64,000 bases of DNA from Ottelia alismoides (lineage: Eukaryota > Streptophyta > Magnoliopsida > Alismatales > Hydrocharitaceae): contig JAZKJV010000086.1 of NCBI GenBank assembly GCA_037367405.1, positions 2,465,001-2,529,000 of the forward strand. Reading direction: 5' to 3'. Position numbers and translations under genes: made by a program. Within the stretch, counting starts at the first letter, position 1. Each line of letters begins with the position of its first letter. The notes under the pieces were generated by a model that saw nothing but the letters and a program-made list of their open reading frames with translations, did no database searches and had not been told where the DNA came from. Shown here in pieces: positions 22,211 through 33,785 of the stretch.

Positions 22211-25126
22211 CTACTCGTATGCTACCTTCCCAATACGAGATAAAATCTCAAAAGGGCCAACAAATCGTGGTGTCAACTTGCCCTTGACACCAAATTTCTG
22301 AATACCATTCATTGGAGATACTTTTAAGAATACAAAGTCTCCGGTATCAAATTTAAGATCACGACGTCTCTGATCAGCATAGCTCTTCTGACGGCTCTGT
22401 GCAGTCAATAGTTTCTTCCTAGCCATTTCCACTGCTCTTGTTGTATCCTCGATTATCTGAGTGGAATAAATACCCTTGTCACCCACTTCCTGCCAACACA
22501 AGGGAGTAGTGCATCTTCGCCCATACAATGCCTCGAAAGGTGCCATACCAATACTAGAATGGTAGTTGTTGTTATAGGTGAACTCCACTAAAGGAAGGTG
22601 ATCCTTCCAAGATCCTTGCCACTCAATGGCACATGCTCTGAGTAGGTCTTCAAGGGTCTGAATTGTCCTCTCTGATTGCCTGTCAGTCTGCGGATGATAG
22701 GTTGAACTAAGACATAGTTCGATTTTTAGGGCCTTCACGAATTCTCCCCAATAATGCGATGTAAAATGAGAGTCTCTATCAGATACAACCTCCTTGGGAA
22801 TCCCATGCAAACGAATAACATGCTGAATGTATAACTTGGCAAGATCTACCGGAGTGCATGTCATGTTTACGGGAATGAAATGTGCGGACTTGGTCAACCT
22901 GTCCACAATAACCCAAATGGCATCATATCCACCTACTGTACGAGGTAAGGATGGCATGAAGTCCATAGAGATACTCTCTCTTTTCCACAACGGAATAGGA
23001 AGTGAAAGTAACACGCCAGGAGGACGCTTGTGCTCTGCCTTCACCAATTGGCACGTAAGGCAACGAGTAACATGTTCTGCAACATCTCTCTTCATACCCT
23101 CCCACCAGAAGTGTTGACGGAGGTCTATATACATCTTGGTGCTCCCTGGATGGATAGATAATCTAGAACAATGAGCCTTATCTAGGATGTCTCTCCTTAA
23201 CTCACCATCATCAGGGACATAGACACGGTCCCCCTTCCATAAGACGGACTCACAGACTCTGAATCCATCAAACTCCTCCTTCAGGCATCGATGGAATAAG
23301 TCTTGTAATTTCTGATCTGTTTGCTGACCATGCACAATCCTATCCCATAGTCCACTATACTTGACATGTACAGTTACAGCGTCTATAGTACTATCAAAGG
23401 GGTGCCACTCACTAAGTGCTGCGAGCATATCCCAAGCCTGTAGCCATGCTGCGGTGCCCTCGGTATGTGCTCTTCTACTCAAAGCATCTGCTACTACATT
23501 CCCCTTACCCGGATGGTAAGAGATAGTGCAGTCATAATCCTTCAACAGCTCCATCCATCGTCTTTGACTCATATTCAACTCTCGCTGGTCAAAGATAGAT
23601 TTGAGACTCTTGTGATCTGTAAAAATCTCAAACGTGACCCCATATAAATAGTGACGCCATATCTTCAATGCAAAGACTATAGTTGCCAACTCCAAGTCAT
23701 GAGTAGGGTAGTTTCGTTCATGATTCTTTAATTGTCGTGATGCATATGCCACGACATGGCCACGTTGCATCAACACGGCTCCTAAACCCTCCTTTGATGC
23801 ATCGGTATACACTGTAAAGTCTAAGGGGCCTGAAGGAAGGGTGAGAATCGGAGCACTGGTCAGTCTTTCTTTCAGCGTATGAAAGCTCAGCTCGCACTTG
23901 TCGCTCCAAATGAAAGGAACATCCTTCTGTGTCAGACGAGTAAGTGGTAGAGCTAGCTGCGAGAAGCCCCTAACAAGACGTCTGTAGTAGCCGACGAGGC
24001 CTAAGAAGCTGCGTATCTCGGTAACTGTCTTGGGCTGCTCCCAGGACATGACAGCCTCTATCTTGGCTGGATCAACTGCCATACCTGCTCCTGATATTAC
24101 ATGACCGAGGAATGCTACTTCGGTAAGCCGAAATTCACACTTGTTGTATTTTACGTACAACTTGTGTTCTCTGAGTGTCTCAAGAATAGTACGAAGGTGC
24201 TGCTCATGCTCATGCTCATCACGTGAGTAGATCAAGATATCATCAATGAACACTATCACAAATCGATCTAAGTATGGACGGAAAATTCTGTTCATCATGT
24301 CCATGAACACGGGTGCATTCGTGAGTCCAAACGGCATAACCACAAACTCATAGTGGTCGTATCTGATACGAAAAGCAGATTTAAGCACATCTGTGTCCTT
24401 AATTCTCAATTGATGATAACCCGATCGTAGGTCAATCTTTGAGAATACCGCTGCTCCTTGCAATTGATCAAAAAGATCATCTATTCGTGGAAGTGGATAA
24501 CGGTTCTTCACCGTCCTTTTATTCAATTGTATGTAGTCGATGCATAAACGCATAGACCCATCCTTCTTCTTTACGAAAAGGACCGGTGCTCCCCAAGGTG
24601 ATGTACTGGAATGGATAAATCCCTTTTCCAACAACTCCTGCAATTGTACTTTGAGCTCCCTGAGTTCGGCCGGTGCCATTCGATATGGAGGTATGGAGAT
24701 CGGTTGTGTGTCAGGTATCAAAGTAATCTCGATCTCCCTCTCTGGCGGTAGTCCAGGTAAATCCTCTAGAAATACATCAGGAAAATCTCGTACAATTTTG
24801 ACATCTTCAATCATACGATCTTCGGCAGGTAACTCCACAACATATGCGAGAAAACCTATGCAACCCTGATCGAGCAAGTGGTGGGCCTTCAATGCCGATA
24901 CATATAAGACCTCACTATCTGAGGCACGTCCATCAAACTGAAAGGTAGGTATGTCTGGGATACGGAACACTGTTGTCTTCTCGAAGCAATCAAGACATGC
25001 GTGATGTTGCTCGAGCCAATCCATACCTAAGATGACATCAAAATCTTCTAGCTGAATGAGTAAAAGATATGCAGGCATTAGGTGCCCGCCAATCTGCACT
25101 GCTACCTTCTCCATCGCTTGTCGCAT
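22211..25126 (-). pseudogene. Gypsy-G pol: protease end, RT, RNase H, integrase
   Basis: Open frame of 971 residues. Domains in order: protease C-terminal end (VILGMDWL, about residue 30); RT (about 130-300) with [17 protein letters not shown] and catalytic FIDDIL; RNase H (about 400-520) with TDAS, a conserved E in the ELAT block and DHKSL; integrase zinc region ([10 protein letters not shown] then CLTCQ, about 640-690); core with first acid in SMDFMP, second in VSDRDSHF and third in QSERTIQ; then the GPFEI region. All main catalytic residues are present. The frame closes 15 bases short of the chromodomain part. This is the longest ORF in the window and the least decayed coding segment, but its upstream gag-protease frame carries stops, so the element could not make a full polyprotein. 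Confidence 0.93.
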
Positions 25127-25260
25127 TATGAATAATTGGTCCCCTGGACCCTTGATGTAGTAAGGAGATGGAACGCAGACTGGTTCTTTATCTTACTTGG
25201 ATACTAAGCGATGTGCTAGAAAAGAGTGCGTAGCTCCCGAATCAAATAAGGCGTGTAAGG
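25127..25260 (-). pseudogene. Gypsy-G protease N-terminal part
   Basis: Reading in the pol frame upstream of 25126, the retroviral-type aspartic protease active site FDSGATHSFLA lies at about 25207-25240. A TAA stop follows a few residues later (about 25192-25196), separating the active site from the open pol frame. Confidence 0.75.
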
Positions 25261-25533
25261 ATATACCATGTACTGAAATCATACCTCGCACTATAGCTCC
25301 TAAGGCGTGGACCTGCTCCTATGTGATTACGTTCAACTGTCCCTGAGGCTGTGGGGGGCGTTAGAACCTGCAGCACTGAAGGTTGGTCGTGGTGGAGGAC
25401 GTTGAAAACCTCGACCCCCACGGCGGGAAACTGATCCGTGTGACTGTGCAGATGAGAAAGTCGGTCGTATACTTGGTGGGTGGCCACCTGAGTTGCTGGC
25501 AAGTAAAGGACCCTTGGCCTTGAAATGGCCCGG

Positions 25534-26550
25534 CTATTGGTAGTGGAAACATCTGTGATCTCCTGGCTGAGAGAAGGAGCATCCTGAGACAAGGCTAGCA
25601 CCTCCTATCTTGCGGCTCTGCGAGTGTGTCGAAGAGCGGAAGGAAGTATTACCACGACTTGCCAAACCCTTCCCCAAAGTAGGTGTAGGGGCAATTCTGC
25701 TAACGGTAGGAGTAGTAGCCACTGGGTGGAAACGACGCTCTCTACGAGCTCTATGGAAATCTCGGTGAGCAGATCTTCTGGACTGAGGTGGTTGGGAGTG
25801 TGATGAACTCCCCTGAAGTCGACTTTGAGTTGCCTCCATCTAGGTAGCTTTAGCAGCTATCTCCTTGATGGAAGTGAAATCCAATGCAGATAGCTGGTGT
25901 TGTACATCGTCACGTAATCTTCGGATAAATTTCTGTAAATTCTCCTCAGGAAAAGCAGTAGTCGCTGGCGAGTGGCGGGAGAGTTCAGTGTAGCGAATGA
26001 GGTATTCTTGGGCCGTCATTGACCCCTGCTTCAGCTCAGCAAACAACCTCCTCTGATCCTCAACCCAGTGGTCTGGGTAGAACTGGATACGGAACTTGTC
26101 AAGAAATATTTCCCATGTTATGGGATCCTTCAGATGTTCCTTGGTGGCGTACCACCAACGTTCAGCATAACCTGCTAGTGAAAATTCCACAAATGTAAAC
26201 CAAGACTCTTCAGGAGCATGGATCATCTGTAAGACCTTAGATACGTGATCCATCCATAGTTCAGCCTCATCTGGTGTGCCTGTGCCGAAGAAATGGGGCA
26301 CCTTAGACCTCTGGTAGGCGGCATAAGTCGTCTGATGTTTCTGCAATGCCTCTAAATCCTCCGACCCTTCAGGGTCCAAAGACACCGAAGGATGAATACT
26401 GCCCTCTTCCTCACGGGAAGGTTGATAAGAGGAATCTTTCTGCTGAAGTAGCCTCTCTTCCAATGCCTCCTGACGCTGTTGTATACCCTGCACGGCTTGA
26501 ACCAATAAGGCCAACTGTTGTGCAACATCAGGGTCAACACGAGGCGGCAT
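25534..26550 (-). pseudogene. Gypsy-G gag
   Basis: Starts MPPRVDPDVAQQLALLVQA with a coiled-coil-like N-terminus. The gag capsid block follows (EAELWMDHVSKVL, FSLAGYAERWW, FLDKFRIQFYPD, GSMTAQEYLIRYTELSRH), typical of chromovirus gag. A stop at 25840-25842 interrupts the frame, which continues in register to 25534. A second stop falls inside the zinc knuckle (CFHYQ, stop, PGHFKAKG), where the CCHC pattern is also degraded. The start codon is about 200 bases from the primer-binding site. The capsid part is well kept; particle formation from this copy is not possible. Confidence 0.9.
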
Positions 26551-26730
26551 GATTCCCAGCGAGAATCGTTATATTAGAATTTTTTTCATGATTAGAGAGA
26601 CAATGGACACATTGAGTATGACTTATATTATTCTCCTTAAACCAATGACAAGGTCAAAAGGCTTATCATTGTATTTATAATTCAAATCCCAATTATAATC
26701 TAATATACAAAAGAGGGAATGGAGTATCGG

Positions 26731-26742
26731 GCTCTGATACCA
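26731..26742 (-). other. Primer-binding site of Gypsy-G
   Basis: GCTCTGATACCA on the plus strand, complement of TGGTATCAGAGC (initiator tRNA-Met type), two bases from the 5' LTR edge. Confidence 0.85.
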
Positions 26743-26744
26743 TC

Positions 26745-29700
26745 AGTAATGCCCCGCCCCTCCGGTACTGAAACCGACGAGACGGGAGCGTCGGACCTAC
26801 GGTCCAAATACGCCCATGATCTATGATACTCAGCAAACCATCTTATGCACATTAGATTAACATTTGATATATAAATAACAACATGAGAATAATATGAAAT
26901 GGAAATAAAAATGCAACATCCATTCTGATCAATACTCATCAAGTCCATATTCATGATAAATCTCAAACTTTGTAGAAAAACTCTCCACATATCTCACTAC
27001 AAAGTCTCTCAGAATAACATAAAATAAAGCGGAAGTAAATAAATTATTCTAAGCAGAACGCACACTGCTTGATGCGAATATGACGAAGAGAAGCCTGATC
27101 TCCTCAAAAGAGCGCTGTTGTGGCGGTTGTTGCTCAGGTACACCTGTTGGGTTCACACCAGGGTAACGTTATGAGCAATTGCGTAGTAACTAGACAAATA
27201 TTATAACGACTAAAGTAGGGGTAAAAAAAGAATGTATACTCAATTTTATTTAATGGAATATGCATGTATTGAAACAATTCAGAAAGAACGCCAAGTCATT
27301 TAAAATCACATTCGATCACATTTATTTTATAAAAAAAATAATCATTTAAGTTCTACCACAATTATCATTGATATTTTGACAAGTTGGTTAGAGTCCGCAA
27401 TGATATACAATATCTGGCATCCGATCATAAATTATTTATCCTTTATCGTATTATTTTAGCACACACAAGTACGCGACTCGCAGGCCTCCGCTACGCAGGA
27501 ACTTGTTTGTCATCTTGGATAAACCTCCAAGTATTTCAACTTCAAATTCTCCAACTTCAAACCATATCCCGGAACACCTCTCACAATAATATTACTCGAA
27601 ATAAAATTTGATGCGGCCACACCTAATTCTACTTCGAGTCCTAATATCGTGTATAAGTGTGAAACCAAGAATGCCAACCGCGCCACCTGCCTACTCCGTC
27701 GAGCGACTCCGGATGCTACCGGGCTGCTAGGTGCAACGCGTCACCCAACTCGTCCGTTGGGGTCGCGGCCTTCAAGGCATCTACCCGAGACCCAAGGGTG
27801 CATGCTCAATCCCTTGTGGTACTTAACTCCTTCTACCCAATCATCGTAACTTAATATTTTTGATCCAAAAAGGACTTTCATATGACAATTATTGGGTAGT
27901 TAGAAAAGGGGTATTTGTATATTTCCCACAACGTTTCTTTTGCACACATTTAGTACTCAAACTAAAATTGACATTTATACGATCTTTGTAAATGATGTTT
28001 CCTCTGAGTGGTATGTCTATTATAATTGACCTTGCTCACGGATAATAGGTTTTCTAGTAACGACAGAGCATCTTAAGAAAAATAAATGTATAATTTCTTA
28101 CATGGTATCGAAAATATCTACACAAAAACTCTACGAAATTATAAAACTTAAACACTTCAGACATCTTGATTGAAGAGAATGGACATGATAGATGTTGAAC
28201 CTTTTCCTTTCTATAACCCAACGATTTTAAGACCTTTAAGATCTGATGGGAATCAAATGATACCTTCAAGTTAGACAGCTATGCAGGTAAGATAAAAAGT
28301 TTTAACCCGAAATGATAGAATGATGTAGTACTATATTTACCAAAATATAAGGCCTACTTATACCATAATTTACAGGTGAGTGGTAAAATTAGTTAATATG
28401 CGTACTTATAAAGAGCATGGGCATGTATATATAACCCCTGCCAAATATGATTATACGAGAGGGTCAACTATCCCAAGCATGTTATTATCAGGTGCAGTTT
28501 TTTTTGTTTCGCATTCCAAATCTAATTATTGAGGTAATCTATAACGGCATTCGTCCTTTTAATATCGTCTATAGAATTTAATTAACGGAAATAATCGTGA
28601 CTGGGATCACATTTACTGCTCACACCATGTAGCATCATGTATCCTTTATACCTCAAGTAATTTGTTTAATGACAAGGTAATAATAAATATAATAACATTT
28701 GATTTGCATAATGTGCACCTACCTTGTATCCTAATTTTGCATGAAAAAAGGTAACGGAAATTTGCATTAGTATGCACTAACTTAAAGAGGACAATGAGCT
28801 TAATGTTGACCATCAACTATTCAACTTCTGACTATCAACTATTCAACTTCTGTGATAAAATGAAACGTCATGCGAGAAGGTACGTTTACGATCATATATC
28901 AGTATATTTTAGATGCTCATCTTAGATTACGAATTCCATTTCTTTAACAATTCCGAGCCGTACAACTTATTTGGACTTTGCATTTTTATTTCGCATGTAT
29001 GCACGCCTAATATATATTCTCATATTTAACACAAATCGCATGTACTCAGCAGAAACAGAACTTGGCAAGATAACCGGATAAAATACGCAATGAGGTATCC
29101 TATGGCTCTATACACATATAGGCGAAGGAATTCATCCTAGGTACTTAAATAATAATTCATACACCAAGGACACACAAAGCTCTAAACATGTTCAAGAATA
29201 TAGGACGATAATCATATGAAACCAACAACAAGAGAGTATGACTTCGTTACGGCCCTATGAATGATTGCACATATAGATTTGATAATTCATATGAATTCAT
29301 CAACAAACGGAAAGGGGATTTCATTACAAGAACACAATAGGCTCTAGAGATGTTCAAGCATATAGGAAAAATATGTGGAACCCAACAACAAGAGGATGGT
29401 ATTTATCGTTACCTCCGAGGATGTTCCTTCGGGATCTCCTCTCACACGGAATAGTATTTCCGTCGCTCGATCGCAGTGCGGAGGCGTGCACCACGGTGAC
29501 CTTGAGCTTTCCTACGTGATGCTGGTCGCGGATCTTCGATCGGAGCTCCTTCTCTGACATCAACGGCGGCCCTCCGATGACTACACTGACCAAGATGGTG
29601 GTGCTCCAATGAGAGGGGAGGATGGTGGTGGCTAGGGCTTTGGAGAGGGCAACCTATCATAGCATATTTATAGAAAGAGATGTGTAAATGGATCAAGTTT

Positions 29701-29901
29701 CGGATCCAGTTCGGATCCATATATGGATCTCGATCATCCAACATAAAACATTGATATCTTGGGCTAGGAATGTCAGAATTTGATGTTCTTGGGCTCGTTG
29801 GAAAGATCTCGACGAAATCTACGAAAAGGCATGATTATTTGAATTTTTTGGATGTCAAAAATACTCCAGATTTTTGGAAAACGAAAATATGGGGTTTTAC
29901 A
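26745..29901 (-). repeat. Gypsy-G 5' LTR
   Basis: Partner of 18604-21777, ending in TTTTACA at 29901. Its inner end reads AGTAATGCCCCG instead of TGTGACGCCCCG, so the terminal bases are mutated. It has a 16-bp deletion near 26955. Confidence 0.9.
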
Positions 29902-29906
29902 GGCAC

Positions 29907-30993
29907 CTCCGCCGCTCTTCCCTCTGTTGTCAATGGTCGTTGGAAGCGGATTCACAAAAATGCAAAATGGTTAGATACAAATACCAATATGGATGTCACA
30001 TTATTCTTATGCGTATGTGTATGCGTATGCAATACAATTCATTTCCAATTATATTCATTATCATCATGTTTGGATGTCAAGAGATATGTATATCGATTTG
30101 GATCGTACACGATTCATTATCATATATCTTAATTCAAATTTTAACATCCATGTATATATCTCAATTTCAAAATGGATACATATATGAGCCCTCCCATTTA
30201 TATAAATTTAATTTTATCTCTACTAATTTGCATTCATTTCATACCAGTATTCATTTTTAATGATTTGACAATCCATTTTTCATATTCACCGATATTTGTA
30301 TCTGCATTCATATCTATATTTTTAAAATAAATAAGAATAATGTGACATCTATTGCGTGAGCTCTTGACCACGCCCATGGTTACATGTGCACGCACACACC
30401 CATGCCCACAACCACACGCACACGCGTCCAAACGCGCACACACACATCGCTATAATCAAATATGATGATAATTAATACAACCATTTACGAATAGAATATA
30501 TACTTATATATCGTTAGTAATGTTATCCTCCAATTATATATATTTACATCTCGTTTATCCGTATTTGATTCATTGTGAGGATGAACCTATATGAATGTGT
30601 TATTATTGAATCCGTATTCAATTGCATTCCTTCAAATTTCATTATCCATATAGTTTTTATATATCCTCATTAGTTTATTTATCTATGTTTATATATCCCT
30701 ATCCGAATGCATTTCGTACCATTCAGATTTTTGTATCCTGGCATTATCATTATGAATATGGTATAGTTACGGATATACATAGTTGGGCATATCATTTGCA
30801 ATATAATACACATCACATTTCACTAGAAGTATCTTTCTTTATCCATAGGGGCATCCACGGGTAACCAACATCCATTGGCATTAATCGAGTACCCGTTACA
30901 ATTGGGTATCCGTTGGAATGAAGTGGGTCGACCCTGACCCAATATCAATGGAGCGGGGCGGGTCATGATCAAATGGGTCGGGTACCCGCCCCA
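29907..30993. other. Right part of the hAT-like element, no gene
   Basis: After the inverted-repeat arm ends (about 29936) this is AT-rich with a (GTATGC)n-like run near 30008-30030, a CA-rich GC island (30368-30445) and a right terminal zone rich in GGGTCGGGTACCCG-type motifs. ORFs of 60-128 residues overlap in several frames and are low complexity. I see no transposase. Confidence 0.5.
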
Positions 30994-31013
30994 TGAACAT
31001 CCCTACGTGTGGG

Positions 31014-32059
31014 GGTGCCACCACTCCCGTTTGCTAACACTACACTATACAAATTTACTAGTTTTTGCATAATTGATTACTGGTTTACATAATTGATTAC
31101 TATTTTACATATTAAGTAGTTATTTTACTAATTTTTTATTTTTACATACATTTTTAAAGATAGTTCACGCATGTTTTATGCACTATATTGCTAATATGCA
31201 ATTTACACAGGTTAATATTTTAAAAAATATCACGTGAGTAAAAAAATCATACATCAAGAATTCCATACAATTATGTAAAAAAATCTTACATTGAAGAATT
31301 TTTATGTAATACTTATTAGTTATACTGAAATCCAAGCAAAAAAAAACTCAAGAAAATTTAATAAAATTAACCCATGTATCTTTTGAAGAAAGGAAAAACA
31401 TGTCGGTATAACAAATAATGAATATAGGGTATTATATGCAACTATGTAGAATGAGAAGGGTATTGGTGTAATATTTGATATATTCGTAGATCCATGTAAT
31501 AATCCAAAAGTTTATTAGTTTTATTCGACGTATGTCCTTTTTTATAAAATCATTATTCAAAAATTATTTGGTGTTATTTGGGTTGATTGTTCTCCTATTT
31601 GGTTTATAAACTTGAAAAGAAAACAATGCTCGGAGACTCAAGTCGGTGACTTAGGATTTGCAGTTAGACAGACCATTGCATTAATATCACGTGTTGCATT
31701 TTAAAGAAGCTTTAAATACTAATACCATTTGTAGGATATTTAACTACATGTGCAACTGCAATGTCTACACCCCGGGTTCATGATATCATGGGTATTGGAA
31801 ATATAATAGAAAATGAAATAAAATAATAAACTAATAAAATAAAATAAAAAATACACAGTATAAGCCAAAATATGAAAAAATCCAGGGTCTATGACTGCTT
31901 ATCTTTTAAAATTTGCCCAAAGAACAACTTAAAGGACAAAGTGAAAATAGTATAAGAGCTTTTCGAAGTAAATATTGTAAAATTTCCTTTTCGTTAGGGA
32001 CATAGACAAGGGGAACAGGATGGAGGAAGCTTGATCCCTAAGTCTCTCAAGACTATTAG
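31014..32059. other. AT-rich spacer, no gene seen
   Basis: Contains a short repeated motif (TTACATAATTGATTACT, twice, 31068-31105) and an inverted CATGATATCATG (31772-31785). No ORF of note and no element ends identified. Confidence 0.45.
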
Positions 32060-32646
32060 TGTAACATTCCAATCTCAAACATAGTCCTACATCTAAAACT
32101 CACAAAATTCGAGTACTGATTATAAGTGGTGGGGATCACTACTTGACAACTTGGACTTAAATATTTTGAATGATTGTCAATGGGTCCAATTGGTCCCCAA
32201 CCCAATAAGTTGGCAGGATTAGTTTTCTTCAATAACAGATTGAGACCTAAGCCCATGACTAACAAATGATATCAGAGTAATTTCCATCTGATAGTGGAAA
32301 TGACTACCATAAAGATAGAGACACACCTACAAAGAGATAGAAGGAAAAGTCTATCCAAACCATGCAACTACCACTGTAATCGGGAATAAGTAATGGACCA
32401 TGTCGCAATGAGGACGTTGCGAACATAAGTGGAGGATGTTGTAACATTCCAACCCCAAATATAGTCCCACATCTAAAACTCATAAAATGTGAATGTGGGT
32501 TATAAGTTGTGGGGATTATTATTTGACAACTTGAGCTTAAATATTTTATGTGGTTGTCAATGGGTTCAATTGAACTCGAGCTCAACAAGTTGTCGGGGTC
32601 AGTTTTCATCAATAATGGACATGAGACCTAAGCCCGTGATGTTACA
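32060..32646 (+). mobile_element. TRIM element (587 bp)
   Basis: Two direct repeats, 32060-32264 (205 bp) and 32440-32646 (207 bp), both starting TGTAACATTCCAA and ending in -ACA, flank 175 bp of internal sequence. Just after the left repeat is TGATATCAGAGTAA (32267), resembling an initiator-tRNA primer site. Just before the right repeat is a purine-rich AAGTGGAGGATG (32427-32438), a plausible polypurine tract. No coding capacity, which is the definition of a terminal-repeat retrotransposon in miniature. The repeats are about 84% identical by eye, so it is old. Flanks ATTAG and ATCAC do not give a convincing duplication. Confidence 0.8.
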
Positions 32647-33234
32647 ATCACAATATACATGATGTTGATAGAATAAAATACGTACAATTATTACTAAAAT
32701 TTACATATTGTCCATAACAAATATTTATAATTTTTGAAACACAATCATTTCAAGTATTAATCAGCCAATCTATAAGATAAGGTTATTTAAGTAATTATTA
32801 AAATCTAAAATATAAAGTATAGTTATACTCCACACGATAACAAAATAGGGATGCAAATGATCGGATATGGATAGGGATGCAAATGATTGGATATAGATAA
32901 GAATATAGGTATTTTGAATCAATTTTCAAATATGATACATATACAATTACATATATTGACGAATATGAAAATCGCGTTACCATATTCTTAAAATCAGATA
33001 GAGATATACAACAAATACATAATAGATATAGATAGAGAAGAAATAATTTACAAGTTAACTTAAACATATATGAAATGGATAATTTACTCGTGATACACAT
33101 ATATTAGATGTATTTCGTAAATATTATTTCAAATATAGTGAAAAAAGTATAAAAACTATCACATGTAGTTACAAATAAATTTATACCTATGTATTAAAAC
33201 GTATATAAAAATATGAATATGGTATCAACGTGAC
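32647..33234. other. AT-rich stretch with TAGGGATGCAAATGAT duplication
   Basis: The sequence TAGGGATGCAAATGAT-CGGATATGGA is directly repeated near 32848-32900. It resembles a hAT-type terminal motif; a partly matching inverted end (CAATTTGTTTCCCTA, about 35949-35963) lies beyond the solo LTR. A decayed hAT-like element interrupted by the LTR is possible, but the 8-bp flanks do not match well. Confidence 0.3.
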
Positions 33235-33740
33235 TGAAGGATATGGGATAAATCCTCAAGCGCATCACGGAAGCGTGAGCATCGTATCAAATAAGACGAA
33301 GACCGACTAGTCGTACTGGTTGTTCTATGCATCGGAAATTAAAAATTTTTCATGCGACGAAACCACATGATCCCAGAACACTTCTTGAATCATTTCGTCT
33401 AAACCACAAACAAGTATTAGGGTTACCTCTTGAAGCGTTGTTGCGATCGAGTCTCTAAACGGAGAGACCTCCTGTCTCAAGTCTGATCCGTCGGAGGAGA
33501 CGCTTGCGAGAGTGTTGATGAAACGCGTGCTTCTCGCAATCCATGTTGATGATCTAATCCACGGATCTCCTGATCTCGACAATCGAGAGACGACATCTTC
33601 TTCACGAGCAAGGCACGTCGAAGTAGACGGAGATCCACGAGCAAACGATCGGGCAGCATAACGACGACGCTGTGGCGATGGAGACTCCCTCTAGAGCATC
33701 CATGGTAGACTGCCATGAGGGATAGAGAGAGTAGGCGTGT

Positions 33741-33785
<45 letters not shown>

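Larger units (their letters stand above)
18604..29901 (-). mobile_element. Gypsy-G: Ty3/gypsy chromovirus, near-complete but broken
   Basis: 11.3 kb, minus strand. Two 3.16 kb LTRs (18604-21777 and 26745-29901) flank gag, protease, RT, RNase H, integrase and a chromodomain-type tail, in the order of the Tekay/Del group. The primer-binding site is next to the 5' LTR (26731-26742). The flanks GGCAT (18599-18603) and GGCAC (29902-29906) are a 5-bp duplication with one mismatch; the intact inverted-repeat arm shows GGCAC was the original. Stops occur in gag, the knuckle, protease and the chromodomain, with a frameshift after integrase, so it is inactive. Confidence 0.92.
18503..31005. mobile_element. 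hAT-like non-autonomous element, split by Gypsy-G
   Basis: Left end TAGGGGTGTTCA (18503-18514) and right end TGAACATCCCTA (30994-31005) are inverted repeats with one mismatch. The sequence CGTGTGGG flanks both ends perfectly (18495-18502 and 31006-31013), fitting the 8-bp duplication of hAT transposons. Without the gypsy insertion (18604-29901) the element is about 1.2 kb, AT-rich, and has no transposase. Its right part is rich in GGGTACCCG and GGATAC-like motifs seen in many plant hAT derivatives. The nested gypsy raises the chance that the end pairing is real, because the element ends lie 12.5 kb apart. Confidence 0.6.

Noticed and set aside
30234..30443. Cys/His-rich ORF in a CA-rich island
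   Set aside because: A simple-sequence translation product.
33747..33781. (GA)n microsatellite as an independent feature
   Set aside because: GA tracts at 8010, 12114, 15429 and 33747 are part of the same LTR family downstream of its promoter.
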